Positions 23,365 to 32,189 of a stretch of 49,051 nt of DNA are shown piece after piece. The stretch's first letter is position 1. Every line of letters begins with the position of its first letter. The stretch lies in NCBI GenBank assembly GCA_035289205.1, contig DATDXV010000021.1:1-49051 (forward strand), given 5' to 3'. Source of the DNA: DATDXV01 sp035289205 (GTDB lineage Archaea; Aenigmatarchaeota; Aenigmatarchaeia; Aenigmatarchaeales; DATDXV01). The notes under the pieces are model-generated. The model ran no database searches. It was not told the DNA's origin and was given only the letters and a program-made list of their open reading frames with translations. A program made the translations under genes and the position numbers.

Positions 23365-26349
23365 ATGTTCGACCATCATCATATCGAGGAGAGCGTTGAA
23401 GCTCTTTGGAAGAAGGAAAGAAGCAAAATAAAGAAGAGCCTGCAGTTTGAGAAAGGTAAGCCTTTATTCTCATTTCTGGAAGGCCCCCCTACAGCAAATG
23501 CCCCACCGGCATTACATCACTTAGAAGTTCGAGTCTTCAAGGATCTGGTCTGCAGGTACAAGTACATGAAAGGCTTCACTGTTCCAAGGAAAGGCGGCTG
23601 GGACTGCCATGGACTCCCCGTAGAGGTTCAAGTGGAAAAGAAGCTCGGACTGAAGACAAAGAAAGACGTACTAAGCTATGGAATAGACAAGTTCAATGGA
23701 GAATGCAGAAGGGATGTCTTCTCATTCATTGACGCATGGAACAAATTCACTGAGAAATCAGCGTTCTGGCTCGATCTGAAGAACCCTTACAGCACACTCG
23801 ACAAGAACTATATGGAAAGCGTCTGGTGGTCCCTGAAAGAGTTATATAAGAAAAAACTATTGTACGAAGCACATAAGGTTGTTCCTTACTGCCCGAGATG
23901 CGAAACCGCTCTGAGTTCGCATGAGGTTGCTCTCGGTTATGAAAAAGCTTCTGTCGAATCAATAACGGTGAAGTTCAAGATCAAAGGCAAGAATCAGTAT
24001 TTCCTCGCATGGACTACAACTCCCTGGACTTTGCCGAGCAACGTTGCACTAATGGTGCATCCTGACATAGATTATGTTTACATCAAAAGTGGAGATACTG
24101 AATACATTCTTGCAGAAAACAGGGTTGGTCATTATTTTCCTAATGCGCATGCTGTAAAGAAAGTTAAGGGAAAGGCTCTTGAGGGCATACAGTACGAACC
24201 TTTGATGGATTATTTTGTAGGGAAGCTCAAGGATCCCGCTTGGAAGGTCACGCTCTCCAAAGAGGTGACAAGCACGGACGGGACAGGAATTGTGCATAGC
24301 GCTCCCGCCTTCGGTGAAGTCGACTACGAGGTTTCAAGGAAGTACAAGATGGCTTTCGTCCAGCCTGTAAACAAGGACGGGACATTCTCGGAAGACGTGA
24401 AAGATTATGCGGGAAAGTTCGTTCTTGATGCTGACAAGGACATAATCAGGGATCTGAAAGAGCGGGGCAAAATCCTGAAAGTCGAGACATACAAGCATGA
24501 CTACCCGTTCTGCTGGCGATGCAAGAGCCCTCTTCTCTACTATGCATTGATATCGTGGTTCATTGCAACAAGCAAATTCAGGAAGCAGCTGGTTGCAAAC
24601 AACAATAAAATAAACTGGTTTCCAGAACATATCAGGGAGGGAAGGTTCGGAAACTGGCTCTCAGAAGGCAAGGACTGGGCCCTCAGCAGGAACAGGTTCT
24701 GGGGAACGCCTCTTCCCATATGGCGATGCGCAGACTGCAAGAGGGAGGAATGCATTGGAAGCATTGCAGAGCTGGAGAAGAAAGCGAAGAAAAGGGTAAA
24801 TGATATTCACAAGCCTTATGTAGATGAAATAAAGTTGAAGTGCAGGTGCGGGGGGGTGATGCAGAGGGTTCCATTCGTCATAGACTGCTGGTATGACTCT
24901 GGAGCAGCGCAGTTCGCTCAGTTCCATTATCCATTCGAGAACCAAAAACTCTTCGAGAAGAGATTCCCATATGACTTCATAGCGGAAGCGATTGACCAGA
25001 CCAGAGGATGGTTCTATACGCTTCATGCGCTATCCACGCTTCTATTCAACAAACCCGCCTACAAGAACGTTGTCTGCGCCGGCCATCTTGTTGATGAGAA
25101 GGGCGAGAAGATGTCCAAGTCAAAAGGCAACATAATCAATCCCTGGGAGCTCTTCGAAAAATATGGAGTGGATGCCACGAGATTATTGATGTGCACTTCG
25201 GCTCCAGGCAACACCAAAAGGGTAGGCTTCAGGAATGCTGAAGAAAGCGTTATCCCTTATCTCAATATTCTTTGGAACACAACGCTTTTCACAAAGGAAT
25301 TCGTCAAGCTTAACAGCAAGGCAAAGCTTCAGTTGGAAGATGAGTGGCTGGTATCCAGAGCAAACAGCCTTGTGGAAGATGTTGAAAGCGCGATAGAAAC
25401 AAATGAGTATCAGAAGGCATTCGAATCATTGAAGAATTTCGTGATGAACGACCTTTCTAGGTGGTACATCAAGCTTGTCAAGGACAGGAATGACGGCGGA
25501 GTTGGCTGCGCACTGAATCATGCATTCCGCACAATCAGCCAGGTTTCAGCGCCGCTCTCCCCATACATATCAGACTACATCTGGATTGACCTGTTGAAGA
25601 ATAAGGGGAGTGTTCATTTTGCAGGCTGGCCAAAGAGAGGCAAGGCAAACAAAGCCTTAGAATCTGACATGAAGATAGCGATGAGCGTTGTCGAAGCTGT
25701 AAATGCCCTACGACAAGAGAACAAGATCAAGCTGAAGTATGTCCTCTCCTCTGCAAACGTGATAGGTAGCGATGAGGCTGCAGAAGCAGCAAAGAGGATG
25801 GAGGATGCTATAATGAAGATGGCGAATGTCAAATCCCTGCAGACAAGCAGCATGATGATAAGCTATATTGCAAAACCAAACTGGCCTGTTGCTGGAAAGA
25901 AGTTTGGAGACAAGATAAAGCGCCTGGCAAGGCTGCTGGAAACATCTGATGCAACAAAACTTAAGGCGGAGATGGGCAAGAAGGGCAAAGCCAAGCTGGA
26001 GAACTTCAACCTTAGCAAGGATGATGTGATCTTCTCACAGAAAACAGCAATGGAGGCTGGAAAGGAGTTTGAAGGGGGCAGGGTAATTCTTGATCTGAAG
26101 ATAACAGAAGAGCTAAAGGAGGAGTGGCTTGTACGAGAACTGATAAGAGCTGTGCAGGATGAGAGGAAGAAGATGAAACTGAAGGTAAAGGACAAGGCAA
26201 CCCTCTATCTGACTGAGAATATCTTCAAGATGTGGAAGGATGATATAGAAGAAGCCACAGGAACAAAGGTTGTATTTGGAACAGTCAAGGGATCAAAAAG
26301 GGAATTTGAATTCGAGGAAAAAGTCTACGAATTTGGAATACACATTTAA
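23365..26349 (+). CDS. ileS: Isoleucyl-tRNA synthetase
   Basis: 994 residues, class I synthetase. The nucleotide-binding signature is PPTANAPPALHHLEVR, where HIGH is replaced by an ALHH variant. An editing CP1 domain follows (WTTTPWTLPSN, then STDGTGIVHSAPAFGEVDYE). KMSKSKGN is at about 581-588. The anticodon-binding helical domain and a C-terminal region with zinc-type cysteines around 450-495 are present. The long, LHHLE-type enzyme resembles the eukaryote-like IleRS group. It charges tRNA-Ile in the cytoplasm. It is followed by the HD gene 25 bases downstream. Confidence 0.97.
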   Translation: MFDHHHIEESVEALWKKERSKIKKSLQFEKGKPLFSFLEGPPTANAPPALHHLEVRVFKDLVCRYKYMKGFTVPRKGGWDCHGLPVEVQVEKKLGLKTKKDVLSYGIDKFNGECRRDVFSFIDAWNKFTEKSAFWLDLKNPYSTLDKNYMESVWWSLKELYKKKLLYEAHKVVPYCPRCETALSSHEVALGYEKASVESITVKFKIKGKNQYFLAWTTTPWTLPSNVALMVHPDIDYVYIKSGDTEYILAENRVGHYFPNAHAVKKVKGKALEGIQYEPLMDYFVGKLKDPAWKVTLSKEVTSTDGTGIVHSAPAFGEVDYEVSRKYKMAFVQPVNKDGTFSEDVKDYAGKFVLDADKDIIRDLKERGKILKVETYKHDYPFCWRCKSPLLYYALISWFIATSKFRKQLVANNNKINWFPEHIREGRFGNWLSEGKDWALSRNRFWGTPLPIWRCADCKREECIGSIAELEKKAKKRVNDIHKPYVDEIKLKCRCGGVMQRVPFVIDCWYDSGAAQFAQFHYPFENQKLFEKRFPYDFIAEAIDQTRGWFYTLHALSTLLFNKPAYKNVVCAGHLVDEKGEKMSKSKGNIINPWELFEKYGVDATRLLMCTSAPGNTKRVGFRNAEESVIPYLNILWNTTLFTKEFVKLNSKAKLQLEDEWLVSRANSLVEDVESAIETNEYQKAFESLKNFVMNDLSRWYIKLVKDRNDGGVGCALNHAFRTISQVSAPLSPYISDYIWIDLLKNKGSVHFAGWPKRGKANKALESDMKIAMSVVEAVNALRQENKIKLKYVLSSANVIGSDEAAEAAKRMEDAIMKMANVKSLQTSSMMISYIAKPNWPVAGKKFGDKIKRLARLLETSDATKLKAEMGKKGKAKLENFNLSKDDVIFSQKTAMEAGKEFEGGRVILDLKITEELKEEWLVRELIRAVQDERKKMKLKVKDKATLYLTENIFKMWKDDIEEATGTKVVFGTVKGSKREFEFEEKVYEFGIHI

Positions 26350-26373
26350 AAGCTATGAATCTCACTGATTACT

Positions 26374-26970
26374 ATGGTTAAGCTTAAAGACGCTCTAGAA
26401 CTGGCTGAAAAGATAAAAGACAAATCACTGAGGGAGAAGACAATAAAGCTCCTGAAAGAACCTGAGATATCCAATCCTGAGATCATCTACCCGGCGGCAA
26501 AGTTTGAGGAGATCCCTGCATGGCCCATAGGTGCGCATCACCATCATGCAGGAGGGGAGCTTGAGCATACGGTCTCCATAACAAAGATAGTGATGGCGCT
26601 GGCAGATCATTTTGAGAACATGTATAAAATGAAGATTAACAAGGACCATCTCATTGCCGGGGCTCTGCTGCATGACATTGCAAAAGTGTTTTTGTACAAG
26701 AAGATAGGAAACGAGTGGCAATTTACCGGGGCAAACCTGGATCATGCGGACTTCGGAGCATGCGAATTGTACGCAAGGGGTTTTCCGGAAGAGGTTGTGC
26801 ACATTGTTGCCTCGCACGGGGGAGAGCAGGGCGCAGCGGGAGCAAACCCCCGAACAGTAGAAGCCCTGCTTGTGTATTGGGCTGACTTCCTTGACGCCTC
26901 TGTTGAGAGCTCAACTGGAGGCGAAGCAATAAAGCAGCTCCTGCAACTGGCTCTCAAGGGCTCTGAATGA
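26374..26970 (+). CDS. HD-domain phosphohydrolase
   Basis: 198 residues. The HD site is spread over GAHHHHAGGELEHTVSI (53-69), LLHDIAK (98-104; catalytic HD at 100-101), ASHGGE and YWADFLDAS (the last Asp). Such proteins hydrolyse nucleotides or phosphodiesters; the substrate is unknown. The last four bases overlap the start of the DHH gene, so HD and DHH phosphoesterases are coupled, which suggests joint work on a nucleotide or RNA product. Confidence 0.85.
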   Translation: MVKLKDALELAEKIKDKSLREKTIKLLKEPEISNPEIIYPAAKFEEIPAWPIGAHHHHAGGELEHTVSITKIVMALADHFENMYKMKINKDHLIAGALLHDIAKVFLYKKIGNEWQFTGANLDHADFGACELYARGFPEEVVHIVASHGGEQGAAGANPRTVEALLVYWADFLDASVESSTGGEAIKQLLQLALKGSE

Positions 26971-27977
26971 GACACATCAATTTTCTAAAAGAAATAAATC
27001 CAGCTTCCGTAGTCACAATAATCTCCCACAAGGACTGCGTGGATGGCCTTGTATCTGCAACCCTGATGAGCAAGGTGCTTGCAAAGAACAGAATAAAGGC
27101 AAGAATATTTTTCAGCTCCGTTAAGGACGTTGCCAAATCTGTGGAGAGGTTCAGGAACTGCGACTATCTGATTATACTTGATCTGGCATCCGAATACTAT
27201 GTGGATGCGCTTTCCGGAATTAAGGCGAAGGTCCTTGTTATAGACCATCATGTTGTTCACAAAGACGGAAGCAACAAGAATGTTGTATTCATCAATCCCA
27301 GGCTTGAGCACAAGGAAAGATACCAACCTGCTTCTTATCTTATCTGGAAGCTGTTTCCAGAGGTTAAGGAACTTAATTGGCTCTCAGCAATTGGAACAAC
27401 CGCAGATTATGGTTACGATGACTGCAGGGATCTTTTAGACAAATTCTTCAAGATAGATGACAAGAACAAGCTGCTTGACACGGAAATGGGATTGATGGGA
27501 AAGATGGTAGCAGCAGCAATAACAAAACATGGCCACAGAACCACGATGAACATTCTATACAATGCGAAGAGCCTGAAGGAGATAGAGAAGAACAAGAAGT
27601 TTGTAGAAGCCTTCAAGGAAGCTGAGACCAGATTCGCTGCTGCGCTTGAAGAGTTCTATACAAACAAAGAGAATTATGGCAACGTTGTTTTCTCCCTTCT
27701 GAGCGAGGATAACAGCAGATATGGAGGAGCTATTGGCACGAAGCTCTCTTCCCAGAACAACGAGGAGGCTTACATAATTTTCGCTAAGCTTACCAGTAGG
27801 GAGTGTTCAGTTCATGGCAGGACCCATAATAAAAAATACAATCTCGCTGAAGCGTTCAAGAAGGTGTCTCATGAGCTTGGGGCACTGGGCGGCGGGCACG
27901 AAGCTGCCTCTGGAAGCAGGATAAAAATTAAGCAGATTGGAAAATTCAAGGAACTATTTCTAAAACATTTTCAATAA
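26967..27977 (+). CDS. DHH-family phosphoesterase (RecJ/NrnA-like)
   Basis: 336 residues. DHH domain motifs are ISHKDCVDGLVSA (19-31), ILDLASE, and VIDHHVVH (91-98); DHHA1 is marked by GALGGGHEAASG near 305-316. These are manganese-dependent 5'-3' exonucleases, nanoRNases or cyclic-dinucleotide phosphodiesterases. In DPANN genomes single DHH proteins often take the RecJ/GAN-like role. It is coupled to the HD gene and overlaps the convergent reverse transcriptase 3' end by 32 bases. Confidence 0.88.
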   Translation: MRHINFLKEINPASVVTIISHKDCVDGLVSATLMSKVLAKNRIKARIFFSSVKDVAKSVERFRNCDYLIILDLASEYYVDALSGIKAKVLVIDHHVVHKDGSNKNVVFINPRLEHKERYQPASYLIWKLFPEVKELNWLSAIGTTADYGYDDCRDLLDKFFKIDDKNKLLDTEMGLMGKMVAAAITKHGHRTTMNILYNAKSLKEIEKNKKFVEAFKEAETRFAAALEEFYTNKENYGNVVFSLLSEDNSRYGGAIGTKLSSQNNEEAYIIFAKLTSRECSVHGRTHNKKYNLAEAFKKVSHELGALGGGHEAASGSRIKIKQIGKFKELFLKHFQ

Positions 27978-28965
27978 TATTTCTTCGCAACTTAAAAGTA
28001 TTAGCCCACATCGCATAACCGTTCCAACCGATAAGGACCTTGTCAATGTCGGAACGTTTTAGACCGCTAAGCTTCCTCTTCATCTTCGCCGTGCTGCTCT
28101 TTCTAAGCAGGCTATGATAATAGAACATGCGGTAGCCAAGCAGCTTTATGCCTTTATGGAGAGGACCGATCATTGATTTCTCAGGATGTAGCTCTAGCTT
28201 CAGGATATTCAGAAAAGCAGCTATCTGCTGCTTGTAGCCCTCCAGAACATGTCTATCCCTGTGAAGAATCACGAAATCATCCACATACCGAAGGTAATAT
28301 TTGGCCCTCAGCTGATGCTTCACGAACTGGTCGAGCTCGTTGAGGTAGAGGTTGGCGAAGAACTGGCTGGTCATGTTGCCAATCGGCATGCCCCTGCCCT
28401 CTGGAGCGTTCTCTTTCAGGATAGTCGTTATAAGCATAAGAACGTTTTCGTCTGTTACCTTTCTTCCCAGTATGCTGAGCAGTATATCGTGGTCAACGTT
28501 GGGGAAGTAATGCCTGATGTCTGCCTTGAGGAAGTAGCCTATAACCATATTGCTGTACTTGGCCCTTTTTACTAATCTGCCATTCTTCGAAACCTTTCTT
28601 TTGAATTCATCAAAACGCTTCAAAGCCGCATGCGCGCCCTTGCCTTTGCGATTGGCTACGGAATCATAAATGAAAGTCTTGTCGAAGATTGGTTCTAAGA
28701 TGTTGCAAATGGCATGGTGGACAACTCTATCTCTAAAGACGGAAGCGTGGATGACACGGGTCTTAGGATCCCTTATGATGAATCTCTTGAGTGGTCTTGG
28801 TTTGTAATTACAGTTCTCTAGCTCTGACTTAATTTTAGCGAGCTCTTGCTCCAGATTCTCCCTGAACTTTATCACATACCACTTCTTAGACTTGCCTTTG
28901 CTTGCCTTCCTGTAAGCCAGCAGCAGGTTCTCCATGGAGCAGAGCCTGTCGTAAAGCTCACCCAT
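27946..28965 (-). CDS. DGR-type reverse transcriptase
   Basis: 339 residues, one RT domain with no maturase or endonuclease extension. Motifs: RDRVVHHAICNIL (about 78-90), LKADIRHYFPNVD (first catalytic Asp, 149), the DGR-typical GMPIGNMTSQFFANLYLNEL (192-211), and YLRYVDDFVIL with YVDD at 227-230. This is the compact group that copies a template RNA with errors at adenines. The template repeat lies immediately upstream on the same strand (28994-29153) and the target gene just beyond. The convergent DHH gene overlaps the 3' end. No Avd-like accessory gene is recognisable here. Confidence 0.95.
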   Translation of the reverse strand: MGELYDRLCSMENLLLAYRKASKGKSKKWYVIKFRENLEQELAKIKSELENCNYKPRPLKRFIIRDPKTRVIHASVFRDRVVHHAICNILEPIFDKTFIYDSVANRKGKGAHAALKRFDEFKRKVSKNGRLVKRAKYSNMVIGYFLKADIRHYFPNVDHDILLSILGRKVTDENVLMLITTILKENAPEGRGMPIGNMTSQFFANLYLNELDQFVKHQLRAKYYLRYVDDFVILHRDRHVLEGYKQQIAAFLNILKLELHPEKSMIGPLHKGIKLLGYRMFYYHSLLRKSSTAKMKRKLSGLKRSDIDKVLIGWNGYAMWANTFKLRRNIIENVLEIVP

Positions 28966-28993
28966 TAAATATCTCCTTTAGGCAGCCTAGGCT

Positions 28994-29153
28994 ATTGGAG
29001 AGCCCATTGGAAAACAGGCCCATCTTAATGACTAAGAAGGATTTCCTGTTCGAGGGTCTGTTCGCATTTACGCCTCCATAGGAGTTCGCGTTGAACGACG
29101 CTTGACGGCAACTTCTGCTGCTATCGTCCGGATTCCAGTTGGACCTGAGCGAA
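28994..29153 (-). repeat. DGR template repeat (TR)
   Basis: About 160 bases between the target gene and the RT, same strand. It aligns with the variable repeat 29534-29624 over 91 bases in four blocks. All 18 differences are at template adenines (to G, T or C) and no other base differs. Template codons are AAC, AAT or other A-containing codons where the target has GGC, CGC, GAT, TAT and so on. Three template blocks (21, 18 and 30 bases, all multiples of three) have no counterpart in the target. The frame reads openly through it as a 80-codon ORF (29200-28958), judged a by-product. Confidence 0.93.
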
Positions 29154-29382
29154 CGGTTTTGTAGCCTGTACATTAAAGAACCGCTTTTGGCGGCTACCAC
29201 TGCTACTTCAGCCTTGACTGTCGTAGCTGTATTTAATGGCTCTATTGGAGCGCTATGGACAGGCGTATAGCCTAGGCTTTTGCCTGGAGAAGTAAGATTG
29301 TCGGAGTGCCCCCCCCCGAAGGGAGAGGAAGGACTAGCTGCATAACTATCTCTAGAAACTATAGAGCCTAGGTTTTATAAGA
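29154..29382 (-). ncRNA. Leader of the template RNA with promoter and hairpins
   Basis: No convincing protein gene. A TATA-like TTATAAAAC lies at 29372-29381. About 35-60 bases downstream, CTCTCCC-TTCG-GGGGGGG (29309-29326) makes a UUCG-capped hairpin beside a run of nine C on the plus strand. The palindrome AGCCTAGGCT occurs at 29269-29278 and again after the template at 28984-28993, with a partial copy at 29365-29374. CTCCAATAG also occurs both before (29243-29251) and at the end (28992-29000) of the template. A structured, RT-recognised template RNA is inferred. Confidence 0.5.
29372..29381 (-). promoter_or_regulatory. TATA-like box for the template RNA / RT transcript
   Basis: Minus-strand TTATAAAAC about 25 bases before a likely start near 29347, lying just inside the end of the target gene. 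It would allow the template RNA to be made separately from the target mRNA. Confidence 0.4.
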
Positions 29383-29386
29383 CTTT

Positions 29387-30094
29387 CTAGGAAAAGAATT
29401 TTCTTGCTTCCCTGTATTTCAGGGCGTCTTCCTTGAAGCTAAGAAGCTCCTGATACTCTGCCTCGTCTACCTGCCTTGTCTCTGCAGATTTCTGTGCAGC
29501 ACTTTTCTTTTCATCCTTCTCTCCAACCACAAAAGCGGAGAGCCCACGGGAATACCCGCCCGAGGGTCTGTCCGCATCCGCGCGGAACGACGCATCGCCC
29601 GGAGCCCAGTAGGACCAGAGCGAAGCTACATCATTCTCAAAATAAATAGGACCTTTCCAGACCTTCTTCTTCGGCTTTTCAAACAGTCCCGCTCCGATGA
29701 GCGTGTCTATGGCTGTTTCCTTTATCTTAGTCGTTATCTTTTCTCCGGTAAACGCCAGCTTCCCGTCCTTGATCTCCACCTCGGGGTTCGCTATGACAAA
29801 CCCTGCGGAAATTATGACCTCAGCATTATGAACCCAGTAATTGGTCGTTAAAGCCTTATATTCCGCGTTAGAGAATGTCTCATTGTAAGCCCTCTTTGTT
29901 GGAAGGACTCCTACCGCCATTCCTGACTTCTTGCGAAGCTCCTTTCCGAGCTAGCCGGTCTGCCACCTGTCAAGGCCGGTGACGTATTTGCCGCTCTTCA
30001 GCTTTACAATCTGCACGCCAGGCTTGTCGAAAAGCTCCATCTTGTCAGCTGTATCGTATGCAACCTGCAGGTGAGCCTCCGCTTCGTTTGACAT
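29387..30094 (-). CDS. DGR target protein, interrupted by an in-frame TAG
   Basis: From ATG 30094 the frame runs 47 codons (MSNEAEAHLQVAYDTADKME ... RWQTG) to TAG at 29951-29953, then continues in the same frame for 188 codons (LGKELRKKSG, Met 29920, onward) to 29387. Together this would be about 234 residues. The variable part, VASLWSYWAPGDASFRADAD, then RPSGGYSRGLSAF, is a C-type-lectin-like DGR surface. Unusually it is followed by a 40-residue charged tail. TAG is an ordinary stop elsewhere in the window, so this is a nonsense mutation, readthrough or reinitiation at 29920. The downstream part alone is 177 residues. Confidence 0.8.
29534..29624 (-). repeat. DGR variable repeat (VR)
   Basis: 91 bases inside the target gene that match the template in four colinear blocks. 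Examples in codons, template to target: AGG to TGG, AAC to TAC, AAT to GCT, GAC to GGC, AAC to CGC, AAC to GGC, AAA to TAT, AAT to CGT. Eighteen adenines changed and about seven were retained. Blocks of 21, 18 and 30 template bases are absent from the target, always in frame. The 3' limit is the shared GGGCTCTCC. Confidence 0.93.
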
Positions 30095-30190
30095 ATCTAT
30101 TATCACTATTCGGTAGTTTATAAAGGTTACTGTTTAAGCATCTTAGAATTAGCTTATGCATATTTGAACATTAGAATATAAACAATCATT

Positions 30191-30505
30191 ATGCCAAAAC
30201 TGGAAGAAACGCATGTCATTAAGTTCAGGAGAAAAACAGAGATCATGGCAAGACTTATGCGCGAAGACGGGTACGATGCTAAGACTTCGGATAACGGCGA
30301 AACATTCTACTTGGATGTCAGGCACATGAAGGAAGGGAAGCTGGAGCGTCTGGGAAAAATAAGAACGAGAGCTGATAGCTATAAGTGGCGTGTAGACATC
30401 TATCAGACCGATGCGGCTCGGGATTTCAGGGAATATGTGATAAACATGTCAAATGCCTTCTTCGGACCAACATTGGAAATAGAATGGGATTCTAAAACAT
30501 CTTAG
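30191..30505 (+). CDS. Unidentified small basic protein
   Basis: 104 residues: MPKLEETHVIKFRRKTEIM, then RADSYKWRVDIYQTDAARDF. No cysteines, no membrane helix, about equal acid and base. The composition suggests a small alpha/beta cytosolic protein. It is divergent from the DGR target (start codons 96 bases apart), and its 3' end overlaps the convergent fibrillarin gene by 14 bases. No family recognised. Confidence 0.55.
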   Translation: MPKLEETHVIKFRRKTEIMARLMREDGYDAKTSDNGETFYLDVRHMKEGKLERLGKIRTRADSYKWRVDIYQTDAARDFREYVINMSNAFFGPTLEIEWDSKTS

Positions 30506-31136
30506 CTGAAACAAAGAAATGCCTTTCTTCGAAAGGCTCAAGATTTATCAGTTCTAAAACTTGGAATCCTGCTGCCTTCAATTTGTAGACCTGTTCGTCT
30601 GTGACTTTCTTCGGAGACTTTGTTATGTCTATCGACTGCGTCTTTATGGCAAGCATCAAATGCCCGCCTCTCTTCAAAAAATCCTTGGCAACCCTTATAG
30701 CTATGTCCGTCTGGTCCGGCTGCGCAATGTCAACATATAGAACATCAGATTTCTCTACCCAGGAGAACTGCTCAGGCTTTCTCGCATCGGCAAGTATGGG
30801 AACTATGTTCTCATACTTCTCGCAGACAGGCAACAGTTCATTGAAAGGCCTCTCGGAAAATTCCAGTGCATAGACTATTCCTGTTGTACCAACAATGTCT
30901 GCAACATAGCTCGGAGTGAATCCATGCGCAGCGCCGAGGTACAAAATCTTTGAGCCCTGTCTTATTGGAAGCTGCTTCAGGCCTTTCATTATTGCCGCGC
31001 CTAGCTTGCTTCTTGTCGGATCCCACAGCCTGTATTCCCCGTTCAGTTCCTCACCAAAAAGCCTCTCCTTCAGTGTTGCAAGCGTTGCTAGCCTGTCTTC
31101 CACCTTAAAGACGCCTGTAAATATTTCCTTAACCAT
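30492..31136 (-). CDS. flpA: Fibrillarin-like rRNA/tRNA 2'-O-methyltransferase
   Basis: 214 residues from ATG 31136. Fibrillarin marks: EYRLWDPTRSKLGAAIMKG, SAM-binding KILYLGAAHGFTPSYVAD, an acidic YALEFSE after the second strand, VLYVDIAQPDQ (catalytic Asp), and the conserved Lys in LAIKTQSID. It is the methyltransferase of C/D box RNPs that modify rRNA and tRNA. The start overlaps the end of nop5 by eight bases, the standard archaeal pair. An in-frame GTG at 31145 is an alternative start. Confidence 0.96.
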   Translation of the reverse strand: MVKEIFTGVFKVEDRLATLATLKERLFGEELNGEYRLWDPTRSKLGAAIMKGLKQLPIRQGSKILYLGAAHGFTPSYVADIVGTTGIVYALEFSERPFNELLPVCEKYENIVPILADARKPEQFSWVEKSDVLYVDIAQPDQTDIAIRVAKDFLKRGGHLMLAIKTQSIDITKSPKKVTDEQVYKLKAAGFQVLELINLEPFEERHFFVSAKMF

Positions 31137-32148
31137 CTCCCCCACCCATTATCCTCTTCAGTTTCTCCTTGTAATCCCTGACAGCCTCCTCTGACTTGTC
31201 CTCTTTCGTGTAGAAATCTGTCCTGACTGTGATTGTAAGCTTTGAAGCGATCAGCCTGGCAACCTTCCCCTGCAGCTCCTTCTTTGCTGTTGACACATCG
31301 GGATGTGTAAACAGGATTCCGAATCTGGGCGGCCTGGCATCCTTGCTCTTCGATTTCATGAACCTGAACAAGGCCCTTTCCGCTCCCAAAAGCTGTATTG
31401 TTGAAGAGCTCATCTTCGACAGCCTCTCCAATGACCCTGTCTGCTTCAGGATTCTTGCAGCTAGCAAAGAGCCAACAAGAGCGGATGTGTTCGGCATCTC
31501 CTTCTTCGTCAGGTCCTCAAGGTATTTCTCCAGTCCCGCTTTCATCTCGAAGGCCTTCTTTGAAAGGACGGCATATTCCCTTACATTTTCTATATCCTCC
31601 TTGCTGAAGCTCATCCCCATGCTGGCTTTGAAGCTCGGAATCTTCTCCCTTTCCCCATATTCAGCGATTGTAGCAAGATATCTCTCATGGTCCTTTGTTG
31701 ACAGCTCAGGATAATGCAACCCGTACCACTCCCTTATCCTTTCGGAAAAGAGGTTTGTTATCTTTTCCAGGTCCTCTAAGGCGGAAACGGTTTCTATGAT
31801 CAGTTTGTCCCTCCTGACAAGCGAAGCGATCCTCTTCTTGGAAAGAAGCACTCCGAACTGGGAAAGGAACTTGTTCAGTTCATCGTCCTTCATCTTTGCC
31901 ATTGAACGAATATTCTCCCTTATGTAGAGGGTAGCTTTATTCGGGGAAGTTGAATAAGCAGTATACCCCTTCTTTTCCAGATCAAACTTCAGCTGCCTGA
32001 CCTCTTCTATCTCTTCGCCCTTAAAGCATTTGGCAACCTTCTGCGCAGCCTCCTCTGCATCCAGCTTGAACATCTTTGAGGCTAGGAACTTGCCCTTGTC
32101 ATCTACTGCAATAACGCCCAAAGGCGAGACATCAACGTACGCATCCAT
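31129..32148 (-). CDS. nop5: NOP5/NOP56-family C/D box RNP protein
   Basis: 339 residues from ATG 32148 (MDAYVDVSPLGVIAVDD). An N-terminal fibrillarin-binding domain (about 1-110) is followed by a coiled coil (about 110-200) and the Nop RNA-binding domain, where LVGSLLAARIL, SSSTIQLLGAERALFR and PPRFGILFTHP are characteristic. It bridges fibrillarin and L7Ae on C/D guide RNAs. A longer reading to 32208 would overlap the S17e promoter and lacks support. Divergent from rps17e, 41 bases apart. Confidence 0.95.
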   Translation of the reverse strand: MDAYVDVSPLGVIAVDDKGKFLASKMFKLDAEEAAQKVAKCFKGEEIEEVRQLKFDLEKKGYTAYSTSPNKATLYIRENIRSMAKMKDDELNKFLSQFGVLLSKKRIASLVRRDKLIIETVSALEDLEKITNLFSERIREWYGLHYPELSTKDHERYLATIAEYGEREKIPSFKASMGMSFSKEDIENVREYAVLSKKAFEMKAGLEKYLEDLTKKEMPNTSALVGSLLAARILKQTGSLERLSKMSSSTIQLLGAERALFRFMKSKSKDARPPRFGILFTHPDVSTAKKELQGKVARLIASKLTITVRTDFYTKEDKSEEAVRDYKEKLKRIMGGGDG

Positions 32149-32189
32149 AACCTTTTTATGCGTTCCAGAAGGTATAAAAAGAAGATTAC

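Noticed and set aside
23512..23530. Loss of the HIGH motif in IleRS as a sign of inactivity.
   Set aside because: The ALHH variant is, as I recall, present in other IleRS enzymes, and KMSKS plus the editing domain are intact.
28958..29200. An 80-codon ORF across the DGR template that starts upstream and overlaps the RT start.
   Set aside because: It is explained by the template being kept in frame with the target. It has no recognisable start signal, and its Asn-rich sequence is what template AAY codons give.
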